Source of the DNA: Pseudoduganella violaceinigra DSM 15887
GTDB lineage: Bacteria; Pseudomonadota; Gammaproteobacteria; Burkholderiales; Burkholderiaceae_D
Direction: 5' to 3'
Length of the DNA: 64,000 bases
NCBI RefSeq assembly: GCF_000425385.1
Contig: NZ_AUDI01000015.1
Coordinates: 214,702 to 278,701, forward strand
The translations under genes and the position numbers were made by a program. Below the pieces are notes generated by a model that saw only the letters and a program-made list of their open reading frames with translations, did no database searches and was not told the origin of the DNA. Shown one piece after another: positions 1-8,782 of the stretch. Numbering within the stretch: the stretch's first letter is position 1; the number at the start of each line of letters is the position of its first letter.

Positions 1-1
1 G

Positions 2-184
2 CTGCTGTATGGCGATGAGCGGATTGCTACGCCCACGCTGACAGTGCCGCATCCGCGCATGCATCAGCGTGCGTTTGTGCTGATGCCCTTGCTGGAGCTG
101 GCGCCGCAGCTTGCGCTGCCTGGGCTGGGCAGCGCTGCCCGATTCGCGCCGGCGGTTGCTGATCAAGGTATTATCCGCCTTTAA
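2..184 (+). CDS. folK: FolK C-terminal fragment (HPPK), cut by window edge
   Basis: The open frame enters from the left edge and ends at a TAA. The 60 residues read LLYGDERIATPTLTVPHPRM followed by HQRAFVLMPL, the conserved C-terminal part of 6-hydroxymethyl-7,8-dihydropterin pyrophosphokinase, which transfers pyrophosphate from ATP to the pterin in folate synthesis. The HPRM...RAFVL stretch lies near the substrate pocket in this family. The start and ATP-binding half are outside the window. The downstream panB gene fits, since folK and panB are often neighbours in proteobacteria. Identification is from the motif alone. Confidence 0.85.
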   Translation: MLYGDERIATPTLTVPHPRMHQRAFVLMPLLELAPQLALPGLGSAARFAPAVADQGIIRL

Positions 185-196
185 AACCGGTAAACC

Positions 197-222
197 GGGG
201 TCTGACCCAAGGGTCGGACCCC
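197..222. repeat. GGGGTCTGACCC-type hairpin repeat, copy 1
   Basis: An inverted repeat: ggggtctgaccc (197-208), two bases, then gggtcggacccc (211-222), with one internal mismatch in the stem. It follows the folK stop and could end transcription, but no T-run follows. A similar element occurs at 33614-33638. Such REP-like GGGTCTGACCC hairpins are, as I recall, scattered in intergenic DNA of Oxalobacteraceae genomes. Confidence 0.55.
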
Positions 223-335
223 GTCTGCCCGGCCGCCATAGGTTCTGGTAAGGCGTTGATCTTTTTCGAAGATCAACAGCCTCGAACCAACACCGGAGCA
301 GTCGGGTGGACCGATTAATGAAAAGGACCCCAACA

Positions 336-683
336 ATGCAAATCCCCATCATCGTCCAAACCACCGGCCTCCTGATCCTGTCCAACGTCTTCATGACCGT
401 TGCATGGTACGGACACCTGAAGAACTTCTCTAACAAGTCCTGGCTGGTGGCAGCCCTGATCAGCTGGGGGATCGCCCTGTTTGAGTACCTGATCCAGGTC
501 CCGGCCAACCGCATCGGCTTCAGCCAGTACAACCTGGCGCAGCTGAAGATCCTGCAGGAAGTGATCACCCTGGGCGTCTTCGTCCCCTTCGCCATGTACT
601 ACATGAACCAGCCCTTCAAGACGGACTTCATCTGGGCCGGCCTTTGCCTGGTGGGCGCTGTGTACTTCATTTTCCGCAGTTAG
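336..683 (+). CDS. DUF486 (DMT-like) small membrane protein
   Basis: A 115-residue very hydrophobic protein with about four membrane segments. The N-terminal pattern SNVFMTVAWYGHLK and the central FEYLIQVPANRIG are hallmarks of the DUF486 family, which is related to drug/metabolite transporters; substrates are unknown. The ATG at 336 is chosen because AAGGA lies nine bases upstream; an in-frame GTG at 306 and ATG at 318 lack such a site. It precedes panB by 30 bases on the same strand and may be cotranscribed. Confidence 0.8.
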   Translation: MQIPIIVQTTGLLILSNVFMTVAWYGHLKNFSNKSWLVAALISWGIALFEYLIQVPANRIGFSQYNLAQLKILQEVITLGVFVPFAMYYMNQPFKTDFIWAGLCLVGAVYFIFRS

Positions 684-713
684 AATAGCGTTTTTCGAAT
701 TTAAGGACATATC

Positions 714-1556
714 ATGTCTGGCAACCTGCAAAACCCTTACCCGGCACCGGCCAAAAGCGTCCCCACCAAGGCCGTCACCATCCCTTCGATCAACTCCCTG
801 AAGGCGGCCGGCGAGAAAATCACCATGCTGACCTGCTATGACGCCAGCTTCGCCTCCCTGATGGACGGCTGCGGCGTGGAAATCCTGCTGATCGGCGATT
901 CGCTGGGCATGGTGTGCAACGGCCACCAGTCCACCCTGCCGGTAACCGTGCAGGAAATCGCCTACCACACCGCCGCCGTGGCGCGCGGCGCGAAGAATGC
1001 CCTGATCCTGGCCGACATGCCTTTCGGCTCCTACCCTACGCCGGAACAGGCGTTTGCCAACGCGGTGCAGTTGATCCAGGCTGGCGCGCATATGGTGAAA
1101 ATCGAAGGCGGCGCCTGGGTTGCCGACACCGTGCGCTTCCTGGTCGAACGTTCGATCCCGGTATGCGCGCACCTGGGACTGACCCCGCAGTCGGTGCACA
1201 CCTTGGGCGGTTACAAAGTGCAGGGCAAAACCCTGGAAAGCGCCGAGCTGCTGAAGCAGGATGCCCTGAAGCTGCAAGCCGCCGGTGCGGCGATGGTGGT
1301 GCTGGAGGCAATCCCTACCGCCCTGGGCAAGGAAGTGACCGACATGCTGTCGATGCCGACCATCGGTATCGGCGCCGGCCCGGATTGCTCCGGCCAAGTG
1401 CTGGTCATGCACGATATGCTGGGCGTGTTCCCAGGCCGCAAGGCGCGCTTCGTGAAGAACTTCATGGAAGGACAGGTCTCGATCCAGGCCGCCGTCTCGG
1501 CCTATGTCGGCGCCGTGAAAGACGGCTCCTTCCCTGCGGTGGAGCACTGCTTCTAA
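714..1556 (+). CDS. panB: 3-methyl-2-oxobutanoate hydroxymethyltransferase PanB
   Basis: A 280-residue cytoplasmic enzyme that moves a hydroxymethyl group from 5,10-methylene-tetrahydrofolate to 2-oxoisovalerate, making ketopantoate for pantothenate and CoA. Visible family motifs are [10 protein letters not shown] near residue 38, GDSLGM at 61-66, ADMPFGSY with the metal-binding Asp101, and KIEGG with Glu131. The length is slightly above the usual 260-270 because of a 20-residue N-terminal extension. An AAGGA ribosome site precedes the ATG. Placement after folK links folate and pantothenate synthesis. panC is not next to it. Confidence 0.97.
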   Translation: MSGNLQNPYPAPAKSVPTKAVTIPSINSLKAAGEKITMLTCYDASFASLMDGCGVEILLIGDSLGMVCNGHQSTLPVTVQEIAYHTAAVARGAKNALILADMPFGSYPTPEQAFANAVQLIQAGAHMVKIEGGAWVADTVRFLVERSIPVCAHLGLTPQSVHTLGGYKVQGKTLESAELLKQDALKLQAAGAAMVVLEAIPTALGKEVTDMLSMPTIGIGAGPDCSGQVLVMHDMLGVFPGRKARFVKNFMEGQVSIQAAVSAYVGAVKDGSFPAVEHCF

Positions 1557-1559
1557 GTC

Positions 1560-2099
1560 ATGAATACACCGCTGAACGACGACGAATACGACAGGCTCGA
1601 TGACCTGCTGGCCGAAATGGGCCCGCAGAGCATGGATGTGGCCAAGCTGGAAGGCTTTCTGACCGCCCTGGTCATCGGTCCGGCCGAAATGGCGCAGGAA
1701 ACGTGGCTGCGCGAGGTCTGGGGCGGGGCGTCCGACAGCGGTGAGGCTGCCGCGCTGGTGCTGCGCCATCACGACTACATGCGTGTCTGGATGCAGAAGG
1801 ATCCTGACAGTTTTGAGCCGATCTATGATTGCGGCGGCAGCTGGACTGCCGAGGCGTGGTGCGCGGGCTTCCTGGCCGGCGTTGCGATCGCCGCCGATGC
1901 CTGGGCGCCGTTACGCGCCCGGCAGCCCGCCCTGCTCGTGCCATTCCAGCAGCCGGTCAACGCCGCCAAGGTGAGCCAGTCCGTCATCAAGATCAACGCA
2001 TTCTTCCACGCGCCGCAGGCCAAGGTGGCCAAGGCGGGCCGCAACGACCCTTGCCCTTGCGGCAGCGGTTTGAAATTCAAGAAGTGCTGCGGCGCTTAG
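1560..2099 (+). CDS. UPF0149/YecA family protein with C-terminal SEC-C motif
   Basis: A 179-residue protein starting three bases after panB. The first 150 residues match the UPF0149 (YgfB/YecA) helical fold: an N-terminal region with [17 protein letters not shown], then WCAGFLAGV. The C-terminus has a complete SEC-C zinc-binding motif ([17 protein letters not shown]), as in SecA and YecA. SEC-C often mediates ribosome or protein binding, but the function here is unknown. The stop overlaps the convergent puuC stop by four bases. Confidence 0.88.
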   Translation: MNTPLNDDEYDRLDDLLAEMGPQSMDVAKLEGFLTALVIGPAEMAQETWLREVWGGASDSGEAAALVLRHHDYMRVWMQKDPDSFEPIYDCGGSWTAEAWCAGFLAGVAIAADAWAPLRARQPALLVPFQQPVNAAKVSQSVIKINAFFHAPQAKVAKAGRNDPCPCGSGLKFKKCCGA

Positions 2100-3586
2100 A
2101 TCTGGATCCAGGTCGTCTTCAGCTCGGTGTATTTGTCGAAGGCGTGCAGCGACTTGTCCCGTCCATTGCCTGACTGCTTGTAGCCGCCAAACGGCACTGT
2201 GATATCGTCGCCGTCGTACTGGTTGACGTGCACAGTGCCCGCCTTCAGCGCCCGCGAAGTGCGGATCGCCTTCGAAATATCCGACGTCCACACCGCCGCG
2301 TGCAGGCCGTACGGCGTATCGTTCGCCTGCCTCACCGCCTCGTCCAGGTCCTTGAACGACAGCACCGACAGCACCGGCCCGAAAATCTCTTCCCGCGCGA
2401 TCTTCATGGTGTTCTGCACGCCGTCAAAGAGAGTCGGCTCGACATAGAAACCACCGGTCTCCTTGCGCACCGCATTGCCGCCTGCCAGCAGTTTGGCGCC
2501 TTCGTCGCGGCCCGCGTCGATATAACCCATCACCGTCTTCATCTGGATCGAGTCGACAATCGCGCCCATCACGGTCTTTTCGTCGAGCGGATCGCCCGGC
2601 GCGTAGGAGGGCACAAGGGCCAGCGCTTTTTCCAGGAACTTGTCCTTGATCGACTCTTCCACAAACAGGCGCGAAGGCGCATTGCAGCTCTCGCCCTGGT
2701 TGAAGTAGATCGAACCGACCGCCGCCGCAACGGCCGCGTCCAGGTCCGGGCAATCGGCGCACACGATATTGGCGGACTTGCCGCCCAGTTCAGTCCAGGC
2801 CCGCTTCAGGTTCGACTGGCCCGCCATCTGGATAATCTGCTTGCCGGTGCGCGTGGAGCCGGTGAAGCCGATGCAATCCACATCCATGTGCATGGCCAGC
2901 GCCGCGCCGGCCTCGTTGCCGTAGCCCGGCAAAACGTTGAACACGCCTGGAGGAATCCCCGCCTCCACCGCCAGCTCCGCCATGCGCAGGGCCGTCAAAG
3001 GCGACTTCTCGGAAGGCTTGAGCACCACGCTATTGCCGGCAGCCAGTGCCGGCGCGACCTTCCATGCGGCCATGAGCAAGGGATAGTTCCACGGCACGAT
3101 GGCCGCCACCACACCGACCGGCTCGCGCGTGATCAGGGCCAGCGAGTTGCCGGGGGTCGGGGCGATCTCACCATACACCTTGTCGATCGCTTCACCGTAC
3201 CAGCGGATACAGTTCGCCGCCAGCGATACGTCGACCACCTGGCTGTACTTGATCGGCTTGCCCATATCGAGCGTTTCCAGCAGTGCCAGTTCGTCCTTGT
3301 TCTGCATCATCAGGTCGGCGAACCGGCACAGCGCGCGCTTGCGCTGCGCCGGCGCCTGGCCGGACCAGCGCGCACTGTCGAACGCCCGCCGGGCGACGGC
3401 AACCGCCTGGTCGACATCGTCGGCATCGCAGCGCGCTGTCTGCGACAGGTAGCGGCCATCGATGGGCGACAGGTTGTCGAACTTGCGTTCGCCGCGCGCC
3501 CAGGTGCGTTCGCCGTTGATGAAGGCACGTCCGTCAATCGTCAGCAGCTTCGCCCGTTCATGCCAGTTAATCGTCTCTTTCGCCAT
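2096..3586 (-). CDS. puuC: gamma-glutamyl-gamma-aminobutyraldehyde dehydrogenase (PuuC-type ALDH)
   Basis: A 496-residue NAD(P)-dependent aldehyde dehydrogenase. Key positions are PWN at 166-167, the FTGST loop at 241-245, general base Glu267 in TELGGK, and nucleophile Cys301 in NQGESC. The overall sequence and operon position fit PuuC, which oxidises gamma-Glu-gamma-aminobutyraldehyde to gamma-Glu-GABA; such enzymes also accept other aldehydes. It is the last gene of the minus-strand polyamine operon, three bases after the aminotransferase stop. Exact substrate preference is inferred from neighbours. Confidence 0.88.
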   Translation of the reverse strand: MAKETINWHERAKLLTIDGRAFINGERTWARGERKFDNLSPIDGRYLSQTARCDADDVDQAVAVARRAFDSARWSGQAPAQRKRALCRFADLMMQNKDELALLETLDMGKPIKYSQVVDVSLAANCIRWYGEAIDKVYGEIAPTPGNSLALITREPVGVVAAIVPWNYPLLMAAWKVAPALAAGNSVVLKPSEKSPLTALRMAELAVEAGIPPGVFNVLPGYGNEAGAALAMHMDVDCIGFTGSTRTGKQIIQMAGQSNLKRAWTELGGKSANIVCADCPDLDAAVAAAVGSIYFNQGESCNAPSRLFVEESIKDKFLEKALALVPSYAPGDPLDEKTVMGAIVDSIQMKTVMGYIDAGRDEGAKLLAGGNAVRKETGGFYVEPTLFDGVQNTMKIAREEIFGPVLSVLSFKDLDEAVRQANDTPYGLHAAVWTSDISKAIRTSRALKAGTVHVNQYDGDDITVPFGGYKQSGNGRDKSLHAFDKYTELKTTWIQI

Positions 3587-3589
3587 TGC

Positions 3590-4972
3590 TTACATCCATC
3601 CTCTCTGCTGCAAATCTTTATAGGTATCGTCAAGACAGCGCCGGATAAGGGCCACCATCTCGTCTATCTGTTCGCGTGTCATGACCAGCGGCGGCGCGAT
3701 AATCATGCGGTCGCCGACGGCGCGCATAATCATACCGTTATTAAACATGTAACTGCGGCACACCATGCCAACTTCCAGCTCCGGATCGAAATATTCGTGG
3801 CCATGGACGGTGGGACCCTTGCGGCGCACCAGGTTCAGACCCGCGACAAAGCCGCAGCTGTTGGCATAGCCGACCAGCGGATGATCGGCCAGCGTGGCAA
3901 AGCGCTGGGCCAGATAGGGCCCCGTATCGTCCGCCACCCGCTGCACCAGCTTTTCATCCTCGACGATGCGGATGGTCTCGAGCGCCGCGGCGCAGGCGAC
4001 CGGATGGCCGGAGTACGTGAAGCCGTGCGCAAACTCCCCGCCCTTCCCGATCAGGACGTCCGCTACGCGCTCGCCCACCAAGACGCCGCCCAGCGGGATG
4101 TAGCCTGACGTGACGCCCTTGGCGAAAGTGATCAGGTCCGGCCTGAAGCCGAAGTGTTCGCAGGCGAACATGCGTCCGGTGCGGCCGAAACCCGTAATGA
4201 CTTCATCGGCGATCAGCAGGATGCCGTATTTGTCGCAGATGCGCTGGATCTCCGGCCAGTAAGTGGCGGGAGGGATCACAACGCCGCCCGCCCCCTGGAT
4301 AGGCTCGCCGATGAACGCCGCCACCTTTTCGGCGCCGACGTCGAGGATCTTCTGCTCCAGCCACGAGGCAGCCTCGATGCCGAATTCGTCCTCCGTCATG
4401 CCGCGCCCCGATTCGAGGTAGTTCGGCTGGCGGATATGTACGATTCCCGGAATCGGCAAGCCGCCCTGGGCATGCATGCCCTCCATGCCGCCCAGCGAAG
4501 CGCCGGCCATGGTGCTGCCATGGTAAGCGTTGAAGCGGCTGATGATGGTGTGACGCTGCGGTTGCCCCATCAAGTCCCAATAGCGGCGCACCATGCGCAC
4601 ATTCGTGTCGTTCGCCTCCGATCCGGAGCCCGTGAAGAAAACGTGCCTGAAGCCGGGCGGAGCTATTTCCGCCAGCTTGGTCGCCAGCTTCACCGCCGGT
4701 ACATTGGTGGTGTTGAAGAAGCTGTTATAGAACGGCAGCGTCTCCATCTGCTCGAAGACGGCCTTGGAGATGCTGTGCCGGCCGTAGCCGACGTTCACGC
4801 ACCACAGGCCGGACATGCCGTCCAATATCTTCTTGCCTTCCGAATCCCACAGATAGATGCCTTCGCCGCGCACCATCACGCGCACGCCGCGCTCGCCCAA
4901 TGCCTTGTGGTCGGTAAAGGGATGCATATAGTGCGCATGGTCGTGCGCCTGGATAGTCTTGGTATCGTCCAT
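3590..4972 (-). CDS. class III PLP aminotransferase, likely polyamine/omega-amino acid:pyruvate type (SpuC-like)
   Basis: A 460-residue fold-type I aminotransferase. Cofactor-binding motifs are GSGSEAND at 115-122, DEV at 256-258 and the Schiff-base Lys285 in TFAKGVTSGY. The N-terminus (HPFTDH, then GxYLWDSEGKKILDG) resembles SpuC-type putrescine:pyruvate aminotransferases and omega-amino acid aminotransferases. It lies between puuA and puuC where many operons carry the oxidase puuB, so it may deaminate gamma-glutamylputrescine, putrescine or GABA. The choice among these cannot be made from sequence. Confidence 0.88.
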   Translation of the reverse strand: MDDTKTIQAHDHAHYMHPFTDHKALGERGVRVMVRGEGIYLWDSEGKKILDGMSGLWCVNVGYGRHSISKAVFEQMETLPFYNSFFNTTNVPAVKLATKLAEIAPPGFRHVFFTGSGSEANDTNVRMVRRYWDLMGQPQRHTIISRFNAYHGSTMAGASLGGMEGMHAQGGLPIPGIVHIRQPNYLESGRGMTEDEFGIEAASWLEQKILDVGAEKVAAFIGEPIQGAGGVVIPPATYWPEIQRICDKYGILLIADEVITGFGRTGRMFACEHFGFRPDLITFAKGVTSGYIPLGGVLVGERVADVLIGKGGEFAHGFTYSGHPVACAAALETIRIVEDEKLVQRVADDTGPYLAQRFATLADHPLVGYANSCGFVAGLNLVRRKGPTVHGHEYFDPELEVGMVCRSYMFNNGMIMRAVGDRMIIAPPLVMTREQIDEMVALIRRCLDDTYKDLQQRGWM

Positions 4973-4981
4973 GAGCGCCCC

Positions 4982-6352
4982 TCACACGTGCAGCAGCAGG
5001 TGCTCGCGCTCCCACGGACTGATGACGGTCATGAACTCCTGGTGCTCCAGGTCCTTGATGGCGGCATACACGTCGATGAAGCGTTCGCCGAGCACAAAAC
5101 GCAGCTTGTCTTCAGCGCGCAAAATGCCCAGCGCTTCCGGCAAGCCTTGCGGCAGTTCGTACTTCATGTCGTAGGCGCTGCCCATGGTCGGCGCGGTAGG
5201 CTCCAGCTGCTCGGTCATACCGAGGTAGCCGCAAGCGAGCGTAACCGCCAGCGCAAGGTAGGGGTTGGCGTCGGCGCCAATGATGCGGTTTTCCACGCGC
5301 CGGTCCTGCACGCCAGCATCGGGAACGCGGAAGCCGACGGTGCGATTATCCATGCCCCACTGGATATTGATCGGCGCGGCGGTATGGCGCACCAGGCGGC
5401 GGTAGGAGTTCACATACGGCGCCACGATCGCCAACGCACTCGGCATGTAGCGCTGAAGTCCGCCGATATACGACTTGAACAGCTGCGACGGCGAGCCATC
5501 CTGGTTGCTGAAAATATTCCAGCCGCTGCGCGCATCGACCACGCTCTGGTGAATATGCATCGCCGATCCCGGTTCGCCCGCCATCGGCTTGGCCATGAAG
5601 GTGGCATACATATGGTGCTTCAGCGCCGCTTCGCGCAAGGTGCGCTTGAAGAAGAACACCTTGTCGGCCAGTCCGAGCGGCTCGCCGTGCAGGAAGTTGA
5701 TCTCCATCTGTCCTGCGCCGATTTCGTGGATCAGGGTATCGACATCGAGTCCCATCAGGTCGCAATAGTCGTAGATATCCTCGAACAGCGGATCGAATTC
5801 ATTCACGGCGTCGATGCTGTACACCTGGCGGCTCGTTTCAGCGCGGCCGCTGCGGCCGATGGGCGCCTTCAGCGGCAGGTCAGGATCGGAATTCTTGTCG
5901 GTCAGGTAGAACTCCAGTTCCGGCGCCACGACGGGCTTCCAGCCCTTGTCGTCAAACAGTTTCAGTACGCGGCGCAGCACGGAGCGCGGCGCGAAATCGA
6001 CCAGGCGTCCGTCGCTGAAATAGCAATCGTGGATCACTTGCGCAGTCGGGTCGGCGGCCCACGGCACCATGGTGATCGTGGTGGGGTCGGCCTTCAGGAC
6101 CATATCGCGGTCGGTGCTGGAAATGGCGCGGTCATAGGCATCATCCTCGGTCGGATAATTGCCGGTGACGGTCATGCCGAGCACCGCCTCAGGAATGCGC
6201 ATGCCGCGCTCCTGGGTAAATTTACCGCGCGGGAGTATCTTCCCGCGTGCGACGCCGGTCAAATCGGGGACCAGGCATTCGATTTCGGTGACTCGTTTTT
6301 CATTGAGCCACTCGTCCATATCGGTATAGCTGAAATTTTCGCGGATTGCCAT
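4982..6352 (-). CDS. puuA: gamma-glutamylputrescine synthetase (glutamine synthetase family)
   Basis: A 456-residue member of the glutamine synthetase superfamily. It carries the GAGQMEIN metal-site motif near residue 222 and AMHIHQS near 268. The short length, the MVLKADPTTI segment and the neighbouring puuD and puuC genes place it with PuuA/SpuI, which joins glutamate to putrescine using ATP to start the gamma-glutamyl putrescine pathway. True ammonia-assimilating GlnA is usually about 470 residues with an adenylylation Tyr, which I do not recognise here. The next gene in the operon starts nine bases downstream. Confidence 0.9.
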   Translation of the reverse strand: MAIRENFSYTDMDEWLNEKRVTEIECLVPDLTGVARGKILPRGKFTQERGMRIPEAVLGMTVTGNYPTEDDAYDRAISSTDRDMVLKADPTTITMVPWAADPTAQVIHDCYFSDGRLVDFAPRSVLRRVLKLFDDKGWKPVVAPELEFYLTDKNSDPDLPLKAPIGRSGRAETSRQVYSIDAVNEFDPLFEDIYDYCDLMGLDVDTLIHEIGAGQMEINFLHGEPLGLADKVFFFKRTLREAALKHHMYATFMAKPMAGEPGSAMHIHQSVVDARSGWNIFSNQDGSPSQLFKSYIGGLQRYMPSALAIVAPYVNSYRRLVRHTAAPINIQWGMDNRTVGFRVPDAGVQDRRVENRIIGADANPYLALAVTLACGYLGMTEQLEPTAPTMGSAYDMKYELPQGLPEALGILRAEDKLRFVLGERFIDVYAAIKDLEHQEFMTVISPWEREHLLLHV

Positions 6353-6401
6353 AGCTTCCTCTCAGGTAGTTTAGAAAACAGCACTACTGAAGGAAAGCTA
6401 C

Positions 6402-7157
6402 CTAAGGGATACGGTCCCTATGCACGCGGCATGCGAGGCCGAATGCGCTGAACATACGCATGGAGTCGTGATTCTCCTCGACACGCCATTCGGGATGCCA
6501 TTGCACCGCCAACGCAAATGCGGAAGACCCCGTCACCGAGTAGGCTTCGACCAGGCCGTCATCAGAACGCCCCTCCACTTGCAGGCCGGGCGCCAGCCGG
6601 TCTATTCCCTGGCCATGTAGCGAGTTAACTTGTAATTCGCTAGCACCATCGAGGATATGGGCCAGCAAACCGCCGGCTTCCAGCTTGATGCGGTGTGCGG
6701 CCGCATATTGCTGTTCCAGCGCCTGGGTCTTGTCTTCGCGGTGGTCGAAATAGCCTGGCACCGCATGCACGGCCTGGTGCAGCGTGCCGCCCAGTGCCAC
6801 GTTCACTTCCTGGAAGCCGCGGCAGATCGCCAGTATCGGAATGCCGCGCTGCAGGGCGGCGCGTATCAAGGGTAAAGTCGTCGCATCACGCGCCGGATCC
6901 AGCGGCAGCGAGGAATCAAGCGTGTCCTGCCCATACAGGCACGCCTGCACATTGGAGGCGGCGCCGGTCAGCATCAGGCCATTGGCCATGCCAAGCAGGC
7001 TTTCAATATCCGTGTTGTCGCCCAGCGGGGGGACTAACAACGGCTGGCAGCGCGCTCCCACAGCCACCGCATCAACGTATTTGTTTTGTGCGGCGTAGCT
7101 GGGATGGGAGCCATTTTTATGACTGCAAGCGGGGACCAGTACGATGGGGCGGCGCAT
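6402..7157 (-). CDS. puuD: gamma-glutamyl-GABA hydrolase (class I glutamine amidotransferase-like)
   Basis: A 251-residue hydrolase that splits gamma-glutamyl-GABA into glutamate and GABA. The catalytic triad is visible as Cys112 in LAICRGFQEVN, and His221 and Glu223 in QWHPEW. The start is taken at the ATG giving MRRPIVLVPAC, where family homology begins; a frame open 21 codons further upstream has no support. It is the first gene of the puuD-puuA-aminotransferase-puuC operon and is transcribed divergently from gabD across a 114-base gap. Confidence 0.9.
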   Translation of the reverse strand: MRRPIVLVPACSHKNGSHPSYAAQNKYVDAVAVGARCQPLLVPPLGDNTDIESLLGMANGLMLTGAASNVQACLYGQDTLDSSLPLDPARDATTLPLIRAALQRGIPILAICRGFQEVNVALGGTLHQAVHAVPGYFDHREDKTQALEQQYAAAHRIKLEAGGLLAHILDGASELQVNSLHGQGIDRLAPGLQVEGRSDDGLVEAYSVTGSSAFALAVQWHPEWRVEENHDSMRMFSAFGLACRVHRDRIP

Positions 7158-7240
7158 TTTAGTTCTTCGGTAACTATCAGTGTGCAGCTTGATCTTATTC
7201 CCAATTTGCGAACGTGGCAACCGTCGCGCGTGATAGCCGG

Positions 7241-7246
7241 TATACT
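7241..7246 (+). promoter_or_regulatory. candidate -10 box for gabD
   Basis: TATACT lies 26 bases before the gabD start, inside the 114-base divergent region between puuD and gabD. No good -35 is present at the standard spacing, so activation by a regulator is possible. This is a visual match only. Confidence 0.35.
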
Positions 7247-7271
7247 GGGTTCTTTAGTTTGGAGGTGAATC

Positions 7272-8726
7272 ATGCTGACCCTGAAAGATCCCAGCCTTCT
7301 GCGCCAACAGTGTTTTGTAGCTGGCCGATGGTGCGATGCGGAGGGTGGCGAAACGATCACTGTCAGCAATCCAGCTACCGGCGAAACGCTCGGCACCGTG
7401 CCAAAAATGGGCGCCGCCGAAACTCGGCGCGCCATTGAAGCGGCCAATGCCGCATGGCCTGAATGGCGCAAAACACCCGCCAAGACCCGCGCCGCCATTC
7501 TGCGCAAATGGAATGACCTGATACTTGCCAATGCCGACGACCTGGCCGCGCTGATGACGGCGGAACAAGGCAAACCGCTGGCCGAATCCAAAGGCGAAAT
7601 CGCCTACGCCGCGTCCTTCATCGAATGGTTTGGCGAAGAAGCGAAACGTATCGCCGGCGAAACGCTGGCATCTCCCTGGCCCGACAAGCGCGTGGTCGTC
7701 ACGCGCGAACCGATCGGTGTCTGCGCCGCCATCACGCCGTGGAACTTCCCTGCCGCGATGATCACGCGCAAAGCCGGTCCGGCGCTGGCCGCAGGCTGCC
7801 CGATGGTGGTCAAACCGGCGGAACTCACGCCCTTCTCGGCACTGGCCCTGGCAGTGCTGGCTGAACGCGCCGGCGTGCCCGCCGGCGTGTTCAGCGTGAT
7901 CACCGGCGCATCGCGCGAGATCGGCGGCGAGATGACATCCAATCCGATCGTGCGCAAACTGAGTTTCACCGGCTCCACCGCCGTCGGCCGCTTGCTGATG
8001 GAACAGTGCGCGCCGACGATCAAAAAATTGTCGCTGGAACTCGGAGGCAATGCGCCATTCATCGTGTTCGACGACGCGGACCTGGACGCGGCAGTGGAAG
8101 GCGCAATCGCCTCCAAATACCGCAATGCCGGCCAGACCTGCGTGTGCGCGAACCGCATCTATGTCCAGGATGGCGTGTACGACGCCTTCGCTTCAAAGCT
8201 GGTGGAAGCCGTGCGCAGACTCAAGGTCGGCAATGGCGCCGACGACGGTGTGACGCAAGGCCCGCTGATCGAGGAGAAGGCCGTCGCCAAAGTGGAAGAG
8301 CATATTGCCGATGCTGTCGGTAAGGGCGCTCGCCTGCTACTGGGCGGCAAACGCCATGATCTGGGGCATAGCTTCTTCCAGCCCACCGTGCTGGCCGATG
8401 TCGATGCCGGCATGCTGGTGGCGCGCGAAGAGACCTTCGGCCCACTGGCACCGCTATTCCGCTTCAAGACCGACGATGAAGTGCTGGCGCTGGCCAACGA
8501 TACCGAGTTTGGCTTGGCCGCCTATTTCTTCTCGCGCGATATCGGCCGCATCTGGCGCGTCGCGGAAGGGTTGGAAAGCGGCATGGTGGGCGTCAACACC
8601 GGCCTGATTTCAACCGAGATTGCACCGTTCGGAGGAGTCAAGCAATCGGGCCTTGGCCGCGAAGGATCAACTCACGGAATGGACGACTACCTGGTCATCA
8701 AATACATCTGCATGGGCGGGATTTAG
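7272..8726 (+). CDS. gabD: succinate-semialdehyde dehydrogenase GabD
   Basis: A 484-residue aldehyde dehydrogenase. Hallmarks are PWNFP at 156-160, FTGST at 232-236, Glu256 in LELGGN and nucleophile Cys290 in NAGQTCVCANR; the second Cys two residues later is typical of GabD. It oxidises succinic semialdehyde to succinate with NAD(P)+. A strong GGAGGTG ribosome site precedes the ATG. The divergent polyamine operon makes GABA, so GabD would complete the route into the TCA cycle once GABA is transaminated. Confidence 0.93.
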   Translation: MLTLKDPSLLRQQCFVAGRWCDAEGGETITVSNPATGETLGTVPKMGAAETRRAIEAANAAWPEWRKTPAKTRAAILRKWNDLILANADDLAALMTAEQGKPLAESKGEIAYAASFIEWFGEEAKRIAGETLASPWPDKRVVVTREPIGVCAAITPWNFPAAMITRKAGPALAAGCPMVVKPAELTPFSALALAVLAERAGVPAGVFSVITGASREIGGEMTSNPIVRKLSFTGSTAVGRLLMEQCAPTIKKLSLELGGNAPFIVFDDADLDAAVEGAIASKYRNAGQTCVCANRIYVQDGVYDAFASKLVEAVRRLKVGNGADDGVTQGPLIEEKAVAKVEEHIADAVGKGARLLLGGKRHDLGHSFFQPTVLADVDAGMLVAREETFGPLAPLFRFKTDDEVLALANDTEFGLAAYFFSRDIGRIWRVAEGLESGMVGVNTGLISTEIAPFGGVKQSGLGREGSTHGMDDYLVIKYICMGGI

Positions 8727-8732
8727 ATCGAT

Positions 8733-8760
8733 GCAGGAACCCAAGGGCTCCTGCAATTTT
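8733..8760 (+). terminator. intrinsic terminator after gabD
   Basis: GCAGGA (8733-8738) pairs with TCCTGC (8749-8754), with an inner CCC/GGG extension across one mismatch, followed by AATTTTCT. It sits between the convergent gabD and nasA stops and best serves gabD. Confidence 0.65.
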
Positions 8761-8782
8761 CTCCATAAGTTTTCGCCAGGCC

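Noticed and set aside
4154..6451. Long plus-strand open frame opposite puuA and the aminotransferase
   Set aside because: Same antisense effect; the minus-strand products carry catalytic residues, while this one has no recognisable fold.
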